NCBI GenBank assembly: GCA_021792135.1
Contig: JAJYVF010000017.1
Location: forward strand, 1-64,000
Length of the DNA: 64,000 bases
Reading direction: 5' to 3'
Origin: Acidobacteriota bacterium
GTDB lineage: Bacteria > Acidobacteriota > Terriglobia > Terriglobales > Acidobacteriaceae
Below the pieces are notes generated by a model. It had not been told where the DNA came from. It searched no databases and saw nothing but the letters and a program-made list of their open reading frames with translations. The translations under genes were made by a program, and so were the position numbers. Shown in pieces: positions 51,668-60,746 of the stretch (position 1 is its first letter; each line of letters opens with the position of its first letter).

Positions 51668-52366
51668 TCAGACCGCGAGCCGCTCGAGCGCCTGGGGCTG
51701 CAGAACGGTGAACCCAGCGCCATGGATGGAGATGACATGGTCGCGCTTCATCTGGCCAAGGACACGGGTGACGGTTTCGCGGGTGGTGGCGGTCATGGAG
51801 GCGATCTCTTCGTGGGTGAGCGGCATGACACAGCGGCCACGAGGAGAGGTCTCGGAAGCCTGGTCACGGCTCCAGTCGAGCAGCAGGTTGGCGACGCGGC
51901 CAGAGGCAGTTGCGGGGAGGGCGAGCCGCCGGACTTCACTGAAAGCGGCTTTGTATTCCTGGGCCACGGTGCGCGCAGCGCGCAGGGCGGCATCAGGGTT
52001 ACGGTCGAAGAAGTCGAGGATGGCCTGACGCCGGATCGTTTTCACCCGGCAGGGCTCCATGGTTTCAGCGGTAACTTCGTACGGCTGGTTGGCCAGGGCT
52101 GCGGAAAGACCGAGGACCTCGCCGGCACGTGCGATCTTGAGGATGAGGGTGCGGCCTTCGCGGCTGGTGGCGGAAAGCTTCACTCGGCCGGAGCAGAGGA
52201 CGTGGACCGAAGCGCAGTTGTCGCCCTCACGGAACATGACTGCTCCGCTGCTGAACTGCACGGGCGTTCCGAGGCAATCGAACTTTTCGAGGGCTGCGGA
52301 CTGCATGCTGCAGAAAGCGTGCTTACCGCGGAGTGGGCAATCGAGGCATCCCTGGCTGCGTTCCAT
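51668..52366 (-). CDS. Crp/Fnr-family transcriptional regulator, FNR-like
   Basis: 232 residues from the ATG at 52366 (AGGAGAG upstream); the longer frame is not used. The N-terminus has CLDCPLRGKHAFC (Cys7, Cys10, Cys19), a cysteine cluster like that of FNR, with more cysteines in GDNCASVHVLCSG, so a 4Fe-4S redox sensor is possible. The cyclic-nucleotide-binding barrel spans about 25-140 (GDNCASVHVLCSGRVKLSA). The C-terminal helix-turn-helix has THEEIASMTATTRETVTRVL; its Arg-Glu-x-x-x-Arg pattern suggests a TGTGA-like half-site. A candidate site is at 59476-59491. Confidence 0.88.
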   Translation of the reverse strand: MERSQGCLDCPLRGKHAFCSMQSAALEKFDCLGTPVQFSSGAVMFREGDNCASVHVLCSGRVKLSATSREGRTLILKIARAGEVLGLSAALANQPYEVTAETMEPCRVKTIRRQAILDFFDRNPDAALRAARTVAQEYKAAFSEVRRLALPATASGRVANLLLDWSRDQASETSPRGRCVMPLTHEEIASMTATTRETVTRVLGQMKRDHVISIHGAGFTVLQPQALERLAV

Positions 52367-52597
52367 GTGGCTCTCTCCTGGGGGGTGATGCCAGGGGATA
52401 GAGCACGGGGCATGCCAAACCCGGGAGAAATCGCAAGTGGCTGAAAGTAAAATCATTTCTCTGGAAAGAGCGGCCGGTCGGTGGCTGCGCCTGGCTGCGC
52501 GCTGCGCGAAAGGACAGGAGGGGACTGCGCGGTTTGGCGCAACAACGCGCAATTTCCTGCCAGCCGGAGCGTGCCTGGCGCGGGTCTCTGTCCCCGG

Positions 52598-54064
52598 TTA
52601 CGGACCGGCGGGCGTTTCCGACTGTTCCGCCACGACGGGAAGCAGCGCCGCCAGCACATCGGCGACACCATAGCTGCTTGCGCCAGGCGGCAGAAAGCGG
52701 GCGACTCCCGCAAGGTCGTTTCCCGCAGTAACCAGAGGCGGCTCGACATGACGGCCGCAGCGGACCTGCTGATGGCCGATGTTGGCCATCAGCGCGTTGC
52801 AGAGGCACTTGCGGCCGGCCGCATCCTCGGCCCTGCCCCCTTTGGCCAGGTAGGTGGTCAGCGGTTCGGCAGGGCAGCGGTAGGCAATACGCCCATCATC
52901 GCCCCAGTACATTTCGCGCAGGAAGCCCAAGTCGCAGACACGCGGACGCGCGGCAAAGACGGCTTGCTCGGAGGCAGTGCCGTCAAGGCGCGCCACCTTG
53001 AAGGGAAATCCGGCGGGGGAGGCGAGCGGGTCGGTGAAGACCTCCGCCTCGCCGCGCCGCGCCCTGTCCACCAGCGCCTGCTTCAGATCATCGCGCAGGG
53101 AGGACTCGCGGCTGAAGGCAAAGGCTGTCCCGACCTGCACCCCAGTGGCACCCTGGGCCAGAGCCTCCCGGATCTTCGCCGCGGAGCCATAACCGCCGGC
53201 AAGCCAGAAGGGCACACCCAGCTCGCGTATTTTGCCGAGATCGACGGCATCTCGCTCGCCGTAGACCGGTTCGCCCTGCCCGTCCAGCTGTAGCCGTCCC
53301 CGGGGCGGAGCGTTGTGGCCGCCAGCGGTCCTGGTTTCGATGACCAGCCCATCCACCGTGCCGTTGGCCTTGCGGAGCATGGTCGCGGCGAGCGTGTGGG
53401 AGGAGACGATGGCGAGAAACGCGGGACGGCCAAGAGGAGGCAGATCCCGCTCCATGTAGTCGCGGGGATCGAAGTGCATGGTCGGGGTGCCAGCGCCGAG
53501 ATCGCCTTCCCGTGAGCCGGTCACATGCAGCGCGTAGTCCGCTGGCTGATGCCCGGCGAGGGCATCCAGCACACCAGGGATGTGGAGGGGGATGCCCGCG
53601 CCCATGAGGATGTAACCGACTCCGGCGAGCATTGCCCCATAAATTGAGGGCAGATGCGGAATCTGAATCTTCTCGAGGTAGTTGATGCCCACCGGATTCG
53701 CGTGGCCTTCCCGGGCGAGGAAAACTTCGACGAAGTTGCTCACGATACAGAGTTCGGTGAGGGTGCGGGGCTCGTCGTGCGTGTGGGCGAGCGTGGTCCG
53801 ATAGGAAGCAGATGCCGCTTTGCCGCCGGAAATGTAGTATTCGCAGGCGATGCGCTCCGCCATGGCCGGGAAGGGGAAGGCAGCGAGGCCGCGGCGGATG
53901 TGGCCGCCGGGGTCGCCGTCCTGGAGACGGCGGACGAGGATCTCGTCGAGCGCGGTGCCCGAAACCACGCCCAGTTGCCCCTGGCGTGAGACGGTCTGGG
54001 CCAGCCGCCAGGCGGAGACACCTGCGCCCATACCACCCTGAATGACGACGGGAAGCTTGTACAT
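52598..54064 (-). CDS. Nitronate monooxygenase family FMN enzyme
   Basis: 488-residue FMN TIM-barrel of the 2-nitropropane dioxygenase/nitronate monooxygenase superfamily. FMN-binding stretches are VIQGGMGAGVSAWRLAQTV, VIETRTAGGHNAPPRG and WLAGGYGSAAKIREALAQGA, then GVQVGTAFAFSRES. The C-terminal 120 residues, with GRKCLCNALMANIGH, go beyond the usual 320-380-residue enzymes and include conserved cysteines, resembling PfaD-like trans-acting enoyl reductases. So the true role may be enoyl reduction or nitronate oxidation. It lies 231 bases upstream of the FNR-like gene on the same strand. Confidence 0.82.
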   Translation of the reverse strand: MYKLPVVIQGGMGAGVSAWRLAQTVSRQGQLGVVSGTALDEILVRRLQDGDPGGHIRRGLAAFPFPAMAERIACEYYISGGKAASASYRTTLAHTHDEPRTLTELCIVSNFVEVFLAREGHANPVGINYLEKIQIPHLPSIYGAMLAGVGYILMGAGIPLHIPGVLDALAGHQPADYALHVTGSREGDLGAGTPTMHFDPRDYMERDLPPLGRPAFLAIVSSHTLAATMLRKANGTVDGLVIETRTAGGHNAPPRGRLQLDGQGEPVYGERDAVDLGKIRELGVPFWLAGGYGSAAKIREALAQGATGVQVGTAFAFSRESSLRDDLKQALVDRARRGEAEVFTDPLASPAGFPFKVARLDGTASEQAVFAARPRVCDLGFLREMYWGDDGRIAYRCPAEPLTTYLAKGGRAEDAAGRKCLCNALMANIGHQQVRCGRHVEPPLVTAGNDLAGVARFLPPGASSYGVADVLAALLPVVAEQSETPAGP

Positions 54065-54231
54065 GCTGCTGTGATAGTTTCACCGGAAGGGCAGGCGGAA
54101 CGTCGCAGTTTTGTAATTGCGGCCTCCGGCCCGCTGATTTTCAAAACCTTGGTAACGAATCCTCTGGCCGTGGTCCCTTCGCGCGCCCGCGGCCGGACAA
54201 CTGTTACGATTTATTCGCCGGGTCGTAATCT

Positions 54232-55584
54232 ATGGACACCTGCATCCTCATTCTGGACGACAATCCCGGCAGCCTGGAGCTGTTGTCGACAGCGCTGGCG
54301 CGGCCGGGCGTGGCGATCTTCTCTGCGGAGCGGCCCAGCGAGGCCCTGGAGCTGGTGCAGCAGAAGCGGCCGCAGCTGGTGCTGACGGATCTGGTCATGC
54401 CGGAGATGACCGGCCTGGACGTCCTGAGCCGGATTATGGAGCTTGCGCCGGCAACGGACGTGGTGCTGATGACGGCGCACTATACGACGGAAACGGCCGT
54501 GGAGGCAATTCGCAGGGGGGCGGCGGACTACCTCGAAAAGCCGATCCGGCTGCCGGTCCTGCGGGAACGGGTGGGCCGGCTGATCGAAGAGGCGCAGCGG
54601 CGGAAGGCAGCAGGCACGGATGAGGAATTCGAAGGGCTGATTGGGACTGGTCCGCGGATGGGGGAGATGTTCGCCCGCATCCGGAGGATTGCACCGCATT
54701 ATCGCTCGGCATTGATCCAGGGAGCGACCGGCACCGGCAAGGACCTGGTGGCGCGGGCGCTGCATGTGCGCAGCGGGGTCAGGGGCCAGTACGTGGTGCT
54801 GAACTGTTCCGCAGTCGTGGAAACGCTCTTTGAGAGCGAGCTGTTCGGGCACGTAAAGGGCGCATTCACCGGGGCGGACCGGGATAAGCCGGGCCTGTTC
54901 GAGGCTGCCAGCGAGGGCACGCTCTTTCTGGACGAAATCGGCGACATGCCGCTGGCCACGCAGGCTAAACTGCTGCGGGCGCTGCAGAACCAGGAGGTAC
55001 AGCGGGTGGGCTCGCTGCAGGCTCGCAAGGTGAACGTGCGGGTGATTGCGGCGACGCACCGCAACCTGAAGCAGGCGGTGGCGGATCGGCAGTTCCGCGA
55101 AGACCTTTATTACCGGCTGACCATGGTGGAAATCCAGGTACCGTCGCTGGCTGAGCGCAAAGAGGATCTGCCGCTGCTGATCCGGCATTTCGTCGATCGC
55201 TTTGCGCGGGAGTACGGCAAGCCGGTGCGGGGGGTGACGCCACGGGCGCGTCGGGTACTGGAGCGGCACAACTGGCCGGGGAACGTGCGGGAACTGGAAA
55301 ACGCGCTGGGGCACGCCTGCATGCTGGTTGAGGGCGACGAGATCGATGTAGCCGATCTGCCCACCGCCTTACTGGAGCGGGAACCCGCGACGGGAGATGG
55401 AACCGCAGCCGTGCCTGCGGGTGCCTGGGACGCTGAGGCGGTCGTTTCGTTTGCCGAGCATGAGCGGCAACTGGTGGTGGCGGCGCTCGAGCGGGCCCAG
55501 GGAAACCAGTCGCAGGCCGCGCGGGCATTGGGGATTGGCCGGGATGCGCTGCGGTACAAGATGAAGAAGTTCGGGCTGCTGTGA
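54232..55584 (+). CDS. NtrC-family sigma-54-dependent response regulator
   Basis: 450 residues with three domains: receiver (about 4-115, phospho-acceptor Asp53 in LVLTDLVMP), AAA+ sigma-54 activator (about 135-360: Walker A GATGTGKD, the sigma-54 contact loop GAFTGA, Walker B LFLDEIGDM, and REDLYYRL, the arginine-finger region) and a Fis-type helix-turn-helix at the end (GNQSQAARALGIGRDALRYK). It should drive transcription from -24/-12 promoters when phosphorylated. The kinase is not adjacent in the same strand, but a PAS kinase lies 0.5 kb away, converging. Confidence 0.95.
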   Translation: MDTCILILDDNPGSLELLSTALARPGVAIFSAERPSEALELVQQKRPQLVLTDLVMPEMTGLDVLSRIMELAPATDVVLMTAHYTTETAVEAIRRGAADYLEKPIRLPVLRERVGRLIEEAQRRKAAGTDEEFEGLIGTGPRMGEMFARIRRIAPHYRSALIQGATGTGKDLVARALHVRSGVRGQYVVLNCSAVVETLFESELFGHVKGAFTGADRDKPGLFEAASEGTLFLDEIGDMPLATQAKLLRALQNQEVQRVGSLQARKVNVRVIAATHRNLKQAVADRQFREDLYYRLTMVEIQVPSLAERKEDLPLLIRHFVDRFAREYGKPVRGVTPRARRVLERHNWPGNVRELENALGHACMLVEGDEIDVADLPTALLEREPATGDGTAAVPAGAWDAEAVVSFAEHERQLVVAALERAQGNQSQAARALGIGRDALRYKMKKFGLL

Positions 55585-55627
55585 GTCGTCTCTGTGTATC
55601 AGAGGCCTGGTAGGGCAGTTCTCTGCT

Positions 55628-56032
55628 CTACGGAGCGGAGCCGGACTGATCGAGCAGTCGGGCGACGGTTTCGCGGACCAGCTCGGGACCGGCGGGTTTG
55701 GCAAGATAATCGGTAAACCCGGCGGCAAGGATTTTTTCCCGGTCGCCACGCATGGCGCTGGCCGTGAGGGCGAGGACGGGGATGGTGCGCAGCGAGTCGT
55801 CGCTCCGGAGCTGCTCCAGGACCCCGAATCCGTCGAGGCGGGGCATCTGCAGGTCGAGAAGAATCAGATGCGGATGGCTGCTGCGGGCCCGCTCCAGGGC
55901 TTGCTGGCCGTCTTCGGCCTCCATCACGGAATAGCCGGCTCGTTCCAGCACGGTGCGGAGGAGTTCGCGACTGCTGGGACGGTCGTCGGCAATCAGAATG
56001 ACGGGGCTCGCCGGGGCTTCGGACTCGTGCAT
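55628..56032 (-). CDS. Single-domain response regulator
   Basis: 134-residue stand-alone receiver. Acidic pocket Asp16-Asp17, phospho-acceptor Asp60 in LILLDLQMPRLDG, Thr in LALTASAMRG and Lys in YLAKPAGP. There is no output domain, so it signals by protein contact or as a phosphate relay. It lies 81 bases after the PAS histidine kinase on the same strand and is the probable partner of that kinase. Confidence 0.93.
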   Translation of the reverse strand: MHESEAPASPVILIADDRPSSRELLRTVLERAGYSVMEAEDGQQALERARSSHPHLILLDLQMPRLDGFGVLEQLRSDDSLRTIPVLALTASAMRGDREKILAAGFTDYLAKPAGPELVRETVARLLDQSGSAP

Positions 56033-56113
56033 AGTCAGTTACCTTGCCTCGGAACGAAGAAAGGCTGGCTCGGATCAGATTCCATGCGGGTTCGGGGAGG
56101 ATATGGCAGCATC

Positions 56114-58855
56114 TTACTGCTCCGGCGGCACAGTGGGAAGCGCAAAGGTAAAGCGGCTGCCGCGGCCAGGGGCGCTGTCGAGTTCGATCCAGCCGCCGTG
56201 CATCTGGACCAGTTCGCGGGTGATGGAGAGGCCGAGGCCGGTGCCTTCGCGCACCCCGCGCGTTGTGTTGCCGACCTGGTAGAACTTGTCGAAGATATTC
56301 TCCTGCTCTTCAGATGGGATGCCGATGCCGGTGTCACCGACGGTAATGCGCGCGAAACCGGTCTGCTCGAAGCTCTCGATCCAGACGGTTCCCCCCTCGG
56401 GCGTGAACTTTACGGCGTTGCTGAGGAGGTTGTAGAGCATTTCCCGGACGCGCAGGGGATCGGCGTCGATGACGCACTTTGCCTGGCCGCGGTCTTCGAG
56501 CTGAATGCCCTTGAGGGCCGCGCCGGGACGGATGGCCTCGAGGGCTTCGTGGATGCTGTGGGTGAGAGGATAGTGCTCGCGCTTGAGGATGAGCTGGCCA
56601 GCCTCGATCTTGCTCAGGTCGAGAACATCGTTGATGAGCTCGAGCAGGTGCTCGGAATCGCGGTGGATGTGAGTCAGGAAGCGCTTCTGCGTGTCGTTGA
56701 GCGGGCCTTCACTTCCCTCTTCCAGCAGCTCCGCGAAGCCGATGATGGTGTGCAGCGGCGTCCGGAGCTCGTGGCTCATGCTGGCAAGGAACTCGCTCTT
56801 GAGCCGGTTGGCGCGCTCGATTTCGCGGTTCCGCGCCTCCAGCTCGCCGGTGTACTGCATCTGGAGCCGGCGAACCTCCTGCTCGGCGCGCTTGCGCTCG
56901 GTGACGTCGCGGATGACGGCGGTGACGTGGAGACCGCTTTCCGTGTGGATGGGACTGAGGCTGATTTCCACCGGAAAGAGGGAGCCATTGCGGCGGCGCG
57001 CGCGCAGTTCGAGACCGCTGCCCATGGGACGCGTGCGCGGATGGGCGAGGTAATTGGAGCGATGGCCCTGATGGTGCGGGCGGACGGCGTCCGGAACGAG
57101 GACATCGACGGACTTGCCGACGAGCTGGTCGCGGTTGTAGCCGAACATTTCCTCGGCGCTGCGGTTGACGAGGACGATCTGGCCGTCGGAGTCGACTTCG
57201 ACGATGGCGTCAGGAGCCGCTTCGAGCAACTGCCGGAAGCGGCGTTCGAGGCGGCTCTGCTCCTCGAGCGCGAGGCGCTGCTGGCGCTCTGACATATCGA
57301 TGTTGGTTTCAAGGACGTGAGACTGCGCAACACCCAGCTCGCGAATCCAGCGGCTGAGGACGAGGATGCGATGGCCGGAGCGGGTGCGCTGGGTAAGCTC
57401 GCCTTCCCAGTGGCCCTCGTCTTCGAGACGGCGGTTAATTTCTTCGAGCGGCTGGGTGAAGGTGGCATCGAGGAGCTGGTGGCTGACACGGCCTTTGGCT
57501 TCGGCGGCGGTCCATCCGTAGAGGCGTTCAGCGCCCTTGTTCCAGTAGACGATGCAGTCATTGTGGTCCCGAACCAGGATCGGCTCGTAGGCCTGGTCGA
57601 GCAGCTGCGCCTGACGGTTGGAGAGCTCCTCACGCTCCTTCTGCGGGGTGATGTCGCGCGCGATTTTCGAGATCCCCATCAGGGCTCCTCTGTCGTCGCG
57701 CACGGGTGAAAGGGTGAGCGAAACGATGATGCAATGGCCATCCTTGTGGCGGCGCATGGTTTCGTAGTGCTCGACGGCCTGATCGTTGAGAACGCGCTGA
57801 AGGAGCTCCCGCATATCCTCTTCGTAGCCAGGCCAGGCAAGGATGGTGATGGAACGGCCGATCACCTCCTCAGGCGTGTAGCCGAACATGGCCTGCGCAC
57901 CGCGATTCCAGGTAGTGATGATGCCGTCGAGGGACTCGCTGATGATGGCGTCGTGGGAGTACTCCACGATGGCGGCCAGACGCTGGCGGGCCTCCTCGGC
58001 CTGACGGCGGGCAGTGATGTCACGGCAGACACTCGCCAGGCCAAGAAGCTGTCCGTAGACCCCGAAAATGCCGAAGGCACGCATGTCGACGGTGACAGGC
58101 TGTCGACTGCGGGCGTGGCGCAGGCGGAATTCCCCGATCCAGGGATCGCCGCGTAGGAGCGCGGGCAGGATCTCGGATTCGAAGAGCTCCTGCTGGTCCG
58201 GATATTGGGTCTCAAACAGCGGGTAGTTCAGGGCATCTTCGTCTTCGCCCAAACCGAGGAGCTCGCGCCCGGCGTGGTTGATAAATACGGTCTCCAGCGA
58301 GGCGTCGGTGAGGCCGACAAGATCGGGCGTGTTCTCGACGATGGCGAGCAGGCGGCGCTGGCTTTCGGCGGTTTGCTTTTCGTCGGAGACATCGCGCCAG
58401 GCAACGAGGGCGCCCGCGATACCGCCGGCGGCGTCGAAGAGGGGGCGAGCGCGCAGACTGATCCAGTAGCCATCGGCGCGGCCGGGAGGACAGATGTACA
58501 TCTCCGCTTCGTCGGCCTGACCGCGAAGCGCGACAGCCGCCGGGAGTTCGCCGGCGGGCCAAAAGGTGCGGCGATCCGGGAGATAGATGCCATAGGTCCG
58601 GTTCCATGCCCGCAGCGGCGGACCCTGCGGGTCGATGCCATAGAGGCGTTCAGCGGCGGAGTTGACGAAGCGCACGCTGCCATCGGGAGTGAAGAAGACG
58701 ACAGCTTCATCGAGACTGTCGACGAGAGCCCGCAGCAGACCAGCGTCCGGCGCGGAAAAATCGACGGAAGGCGAGTTCGGCACAGAAGAAGCCGGAATTT
58801 CCACGGGCCTGGAGGGCCTGGCGGAGGATTTCCCTTTGGGCTGGTGGGGCTTCAT
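56114..58855 (-). CDS. Soluble sensor histidine kinase with five PAS domains
   Basis: 913 residues, no membrane segment. Five PAS domains follow one another (about 38-165, 168-290, 293-415, 418-540, 545-670), shown by repeats of motifs such as AIVEYSHDAIISESLDGIIT and LLEAAPDAIVEVDSDGQIV. A short coiled coil leads to HisKA with His695 in SMSHELRTPLHTI, and HATPase_c with LLSNAVKFTPEGG, DTGIGIPSEEQENIFDKFYQ and GTGLGLS. Cytoplasmic PAS arrays often sense redox, heme or small ligands; the cofactor is not evident. It likely pairs with the receiver downstream and perhaps the NtrC-type regulator. Confidence 0.93.
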   Translation of the reverse strand: MKPHQPKGKSSARPSRPVEIPASSVPNSPSVDFSAPDAGLLRALVDSLDEAVVFFTPDGSVRFVNSAAERLYGIDPQGPPLRAWNRTYGIYLPDRRTFWPAGELPAAVALRGQADEAEMYICPPGRADGYWISLRARPLFDAAGGIAGALVAWRDVSDEKQTAESQRRLLAIVENTPDLVGLTDASLETVFINHAGRELLGLGEDEDALNYPLFETQYPDQQELFESEILPALLRGDPWIGEFRLRHARSRQPVTVDMRAFGIFGVYGQLLGLASVCRDITARRQAEEARQRLAAIVEYSHDAIISESLDGIITTWNRGAQAMFGYTPEEVIGRSITILAWPGYEEDMRELLQRVLNDQAVEHYETMRRHKDGHCIIVSLTLSPVRDDRGALMGISKIARDITPQKEREELSNRQAQLLDQAYEPILVRDHNDCIVYWNKGAERLYGWTAAEAKGRVSHQLLDATFTQPLEEINRRLEDEGHWEGELTQRTRSGHRILVLSRWIRELGVAQSHVLETNIDMSERQQRLALEEQSRLERRFRQLLEAAPDAIVEVDSDGQIVLVNRSAEEMFGYNRDQLVGKSVDVLVPDAVRPHHQGHRSNYLAHPRTRPMGSGLELRARRRNGSLFPVEISLSPIHTESGLHVTAVIRDVTERKRAEQEVRRLQMQYTGELEARNREIERANRLKSEFLASMSHELRTPLHTIIGFAELLEEGSEGPLNDTQKRFLTHIHRDSEHLLELINDVLDLSKIEAGQLILKREHYPLTHSIHEALEAIRPGAALKGIQLEDRGQAKCVIDADPLRVREMLYNLLSNAVKFTPEGGTVWIESFEQTGFARITVGDTGIGIPSEEQENIFDKFYQVGNTTRGVREGTGLGLSITRELVQMHGGWIELDSAPGRGSRFTFALPTVPPEQ

Positions 58856-58991
58856 TCAAACGGGGCCGGAGATAGTGTAACCGCCTTCCGCTTGCGACCT
58901 GCGCGAAATGGCGCAGGTCGCTCCGGAAAAAGCGCCCCCTGGCGCAGTGCGGGAACGGCTGAACCGCTGAAACAGGCAATTTTGCTCATTC

Positions 58992-59017
58992 TGGAATGGC
59001 CAGCGGTTTGCATTCCA
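58992..59017. promoter_or_regulatory. Inverted repeat upstream of osmC
   Basis: TGGAATG (58992-58998) and CATTCCA (59011-59017) are a perfect 7-bp inverted repeat, spacer 12, ending 24 bases before the osmC start. A possible operator. Confidence 0.4.
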
Positions 59018-59040
59018 GGTAGTGTCCCAGGAGATCTGTT

Positions 59041-59454
59041 TTGGATATCACACTGCAGCACACCGAGGGGGTGAGGTTCGTCGTCGAAGCGCGGCACCAC
59101 CGCCTGGTCATCGATCAACCGGCTGAGGACGGAGCGACGGATCATGGCATGACGCCCTCCGAATTGCTGCTGGCCTCTCTGGGCGGCTGCGTCGGACAAC
59201 TTGTGGCGCAGTATCTGCAGCTGCGGGGCTTGCCGGCGGAAGGTCTGCTGGTGCGAGTGCAGGCGCAGCCAGCCTCGCGGCCGCTGCGGCTGCGCGATTT
59301 CGAGGTCGAGGTGGTGGTCCCGGGACTTGACGAGCAGCAACTGCGGGCCTTGCAGAAGTCGCTGCCGGGCGGTCTGGTACAGCAGGCGGTTACTCAGGAA
59401 AATTCACTGCGGATCAGGGTCGTCTCCATGCACGCCGGAGATGTGGAACCATAG
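59041..59454 (+). CDS. OsmC-like protein
   Basis: 137-residue OsmC/Ohr-superfamily protein. The signature TPSELLLASLGGCVG is present with one cysteine in GGC; no second cysteine is found in the protein, so the two-cysteine peroxidase chemistry of OsmC and Ohr is not supported and it falls with YhfA-like members of unclear function. Start TTG at 59041 with AGGAGAT 5 bases upstream; no ATG would keep the first strand (MDITLQHTEGVRFVVE). It precedes a UspA gene on the same strand, suggesting a stress context. Confidence 0.85.
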   Translation: MDITLQHTEGVRFVVEARHHRLVIDQPAEDGATDHGMTPSELLLASLGGCVGQLVAQYLQLRGLPAEGLLVRVQAQPASRPLRLRDFEVEVVVPGLDEQQLRALQKSLPGGLVQQAVTQENSLRIRVVSMHAGDVEP

Positions 59455-59475
59455 CCCAGCCGTACGCGCGCGTTC

Positions 59476-59491
59476 GGTGATCACGGTCACC
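59476..59491. promoter_or_regulatory. Candidate Crp/Fnr-type operator
   Basis: GGTGA-TCACGG-TCACC is a perfect palindrome with the 5-6-5 spacing of Crp sites (TGTGA-N6-TCACA). It lies between osmC and the UspA gene. The FNR-like regulator at 51.7-52.4 kb is a possible binder. Confidence 0.4.
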
Positions 59492-59498
59492 GCTCCTG

Positions 59499-60389
59499 GT
59501 GGCGGCCATCACGCGCGACCATGGACAGGCTGATCTACTTTGCGAGTATGGCCGGAAAGAGCCATCGCTTCAGGTGCCTTCCTCTTCTTTAGCTCAGTCA
59601 GGTGAAATTCTCTTTGCGACGGATTTCTGCGAGCTTTCGCGGCGGGCGCTGCTGTACGTCAAGAAACTGGCGCTGCAGTCGGGCGCGGCAGTGCGGTCAG
59701 TTCATGTCATCGATCTGACCCGGACGGCCAAGGCCGATCGTTCCTTCTCGTCCGTACAGGATTCCGCCGAGCGGATGCTGCGGGAGATGCGGCGGGAACT
59801 CCGGGTGGGAGGCCTGAGAGAGAGTGCGACGCTGATCGCGGCAGGCAAGCCGGCGGAAGCGATTCGGAAAATGGCGGCGCAGTACGGGTCCGGGATGATT
59901 GTGATTGGAGTGAACAGCCGCGGGAGGCCGCAGCCGGGGCCGCTGGGCAACACAGCCCGCATCCTGCTGGAGACCGCACCCTGCCCGGTGCTGACGGTGG
60001 GAGCGCGCTGCAGGGATGCTCCGCCAGCCGGGCCCTTCCGGCGTTCGATTTTTGTGGGCGACAAAGAGCCGGCCAGCCTGCGGGCGGGGCGAGAGGCCTG
60101 GGCGCTCTCGGGGGATTTCGGAACGGCTCCGAAGTACGCGGTGCTGACCGCGGAGGAGCGCGAACTGGCCGATGGGCTGCGGCGGGCGTTCCAGCCGATT
60201 CGGATCGTCGAATACGGAGCGGCAGCGGAAGAGATTCTGGCCGAGGCGGCGAAAGTGGAAGTGCTGGTGGTGGCGCGGCAGGCCCACGGATCCCTGGATT
60301 CCTTTGCGCGGCAGGGGGCGGCTCATGCCCTGGCGACCGGTGCGCCCTGCCCGGTGCTCTGGGTGCGGCATGACGGGGCGCAGGCCTGA
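59499..60389 (+). CDS. Tandem universal stress protein (UspA family)
   Basis: 296 residues with two Usp folds: about 36-167 (GEILFATDFCELSRRALLYV) and a shorter, more divergent second domain (about 180-292, LVVARQAHGSLDSFARQGAA). The first keeps the ATP-binding-type stretch MIVIGVNSRG..GPLGNTARILLETAPCPVLTV. The second ends GAPCPVLWVRHD. The GTG at 59499 is taken as start, but GTG at 59574 (MPSSSLAQSGEIL) would fit the domain start better, especially if the palindrome at 59476-59491 is an operator. Function is general stress adaptation. Confidence 0.85.
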   Translation: MAAITRDHGQADLLCEYGRKEPSLQVPSSSLAQSGEILFATDFCELSRRALLYVKKLALQSGAAVRSVHVIDLTRTAKADRSFSSVQDSAERMLREMRRELRVGGLRESATLIAAGKPAEAIRKMAAQYGSGMIVIGVNSRGRPQPGPLGNTARILLETAPCPVLTVGARCRDAPPAGPFRRSIFVGDKEPASLRAGREAWALSGDFGTAPKYAVLTAEERELADGLRRAFQPIRIVEYGAAAEEILAEAAKVEVLVVARQAHGSLDSFARQGAAHALATGAPCPVLWVRHDGAQA

Positions 60390-60746
60390 GGGGCATTGGC
60401 ACACCGGTGATGCTGCCATGGCAGGCGAGGCGGGGGTCAGACTCACATTTCCCGGCTGGAAGCCCGCTCCTGCTTTGCCTGGCCTGGTCGCTCAAATGCC
60501 GAAAGATTGCCGGCTCGAATCCATGGCGCACCACCAGCCGCATGCAACCAGCCAAAAGCAGAGTCCTCGAAAAGCTGCGCCGCAGCGCATTGGAGTCAAA
60601 ACCTGCCAGAGCGGGCCGGGCATTGCCCTCGGCCCCGACTGCTACTCTGCCCGATATTCAACCACCCGAAAGGAGCCTTCCCCGATTCGCCTGGCCTTCG
60701 CTTCTTCAGGCCCATCCCTCCATTGGAAAAGACTACGAAGGAAGAC
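60390..60746. other. 357-base gap after the UspA gene
   Basis: No gene found. The palindrome CTGCCATGGCAG lies near 60414-60425. A tRNA-like GGCTCGAATCC at 60512-60522 is not backed by pairing stems. No U-tract terminator is obvious. The low coding quality and lack of ribosome sites argue against a short protein. Confidence 0.4.

Noticed and set aside
60509-60526. tRNA-like T-loop (GGCTCGAATCC)
   Set aside because: Flanking bases do not form a T-stem or acceptor stem, so no tRNA can be folded.
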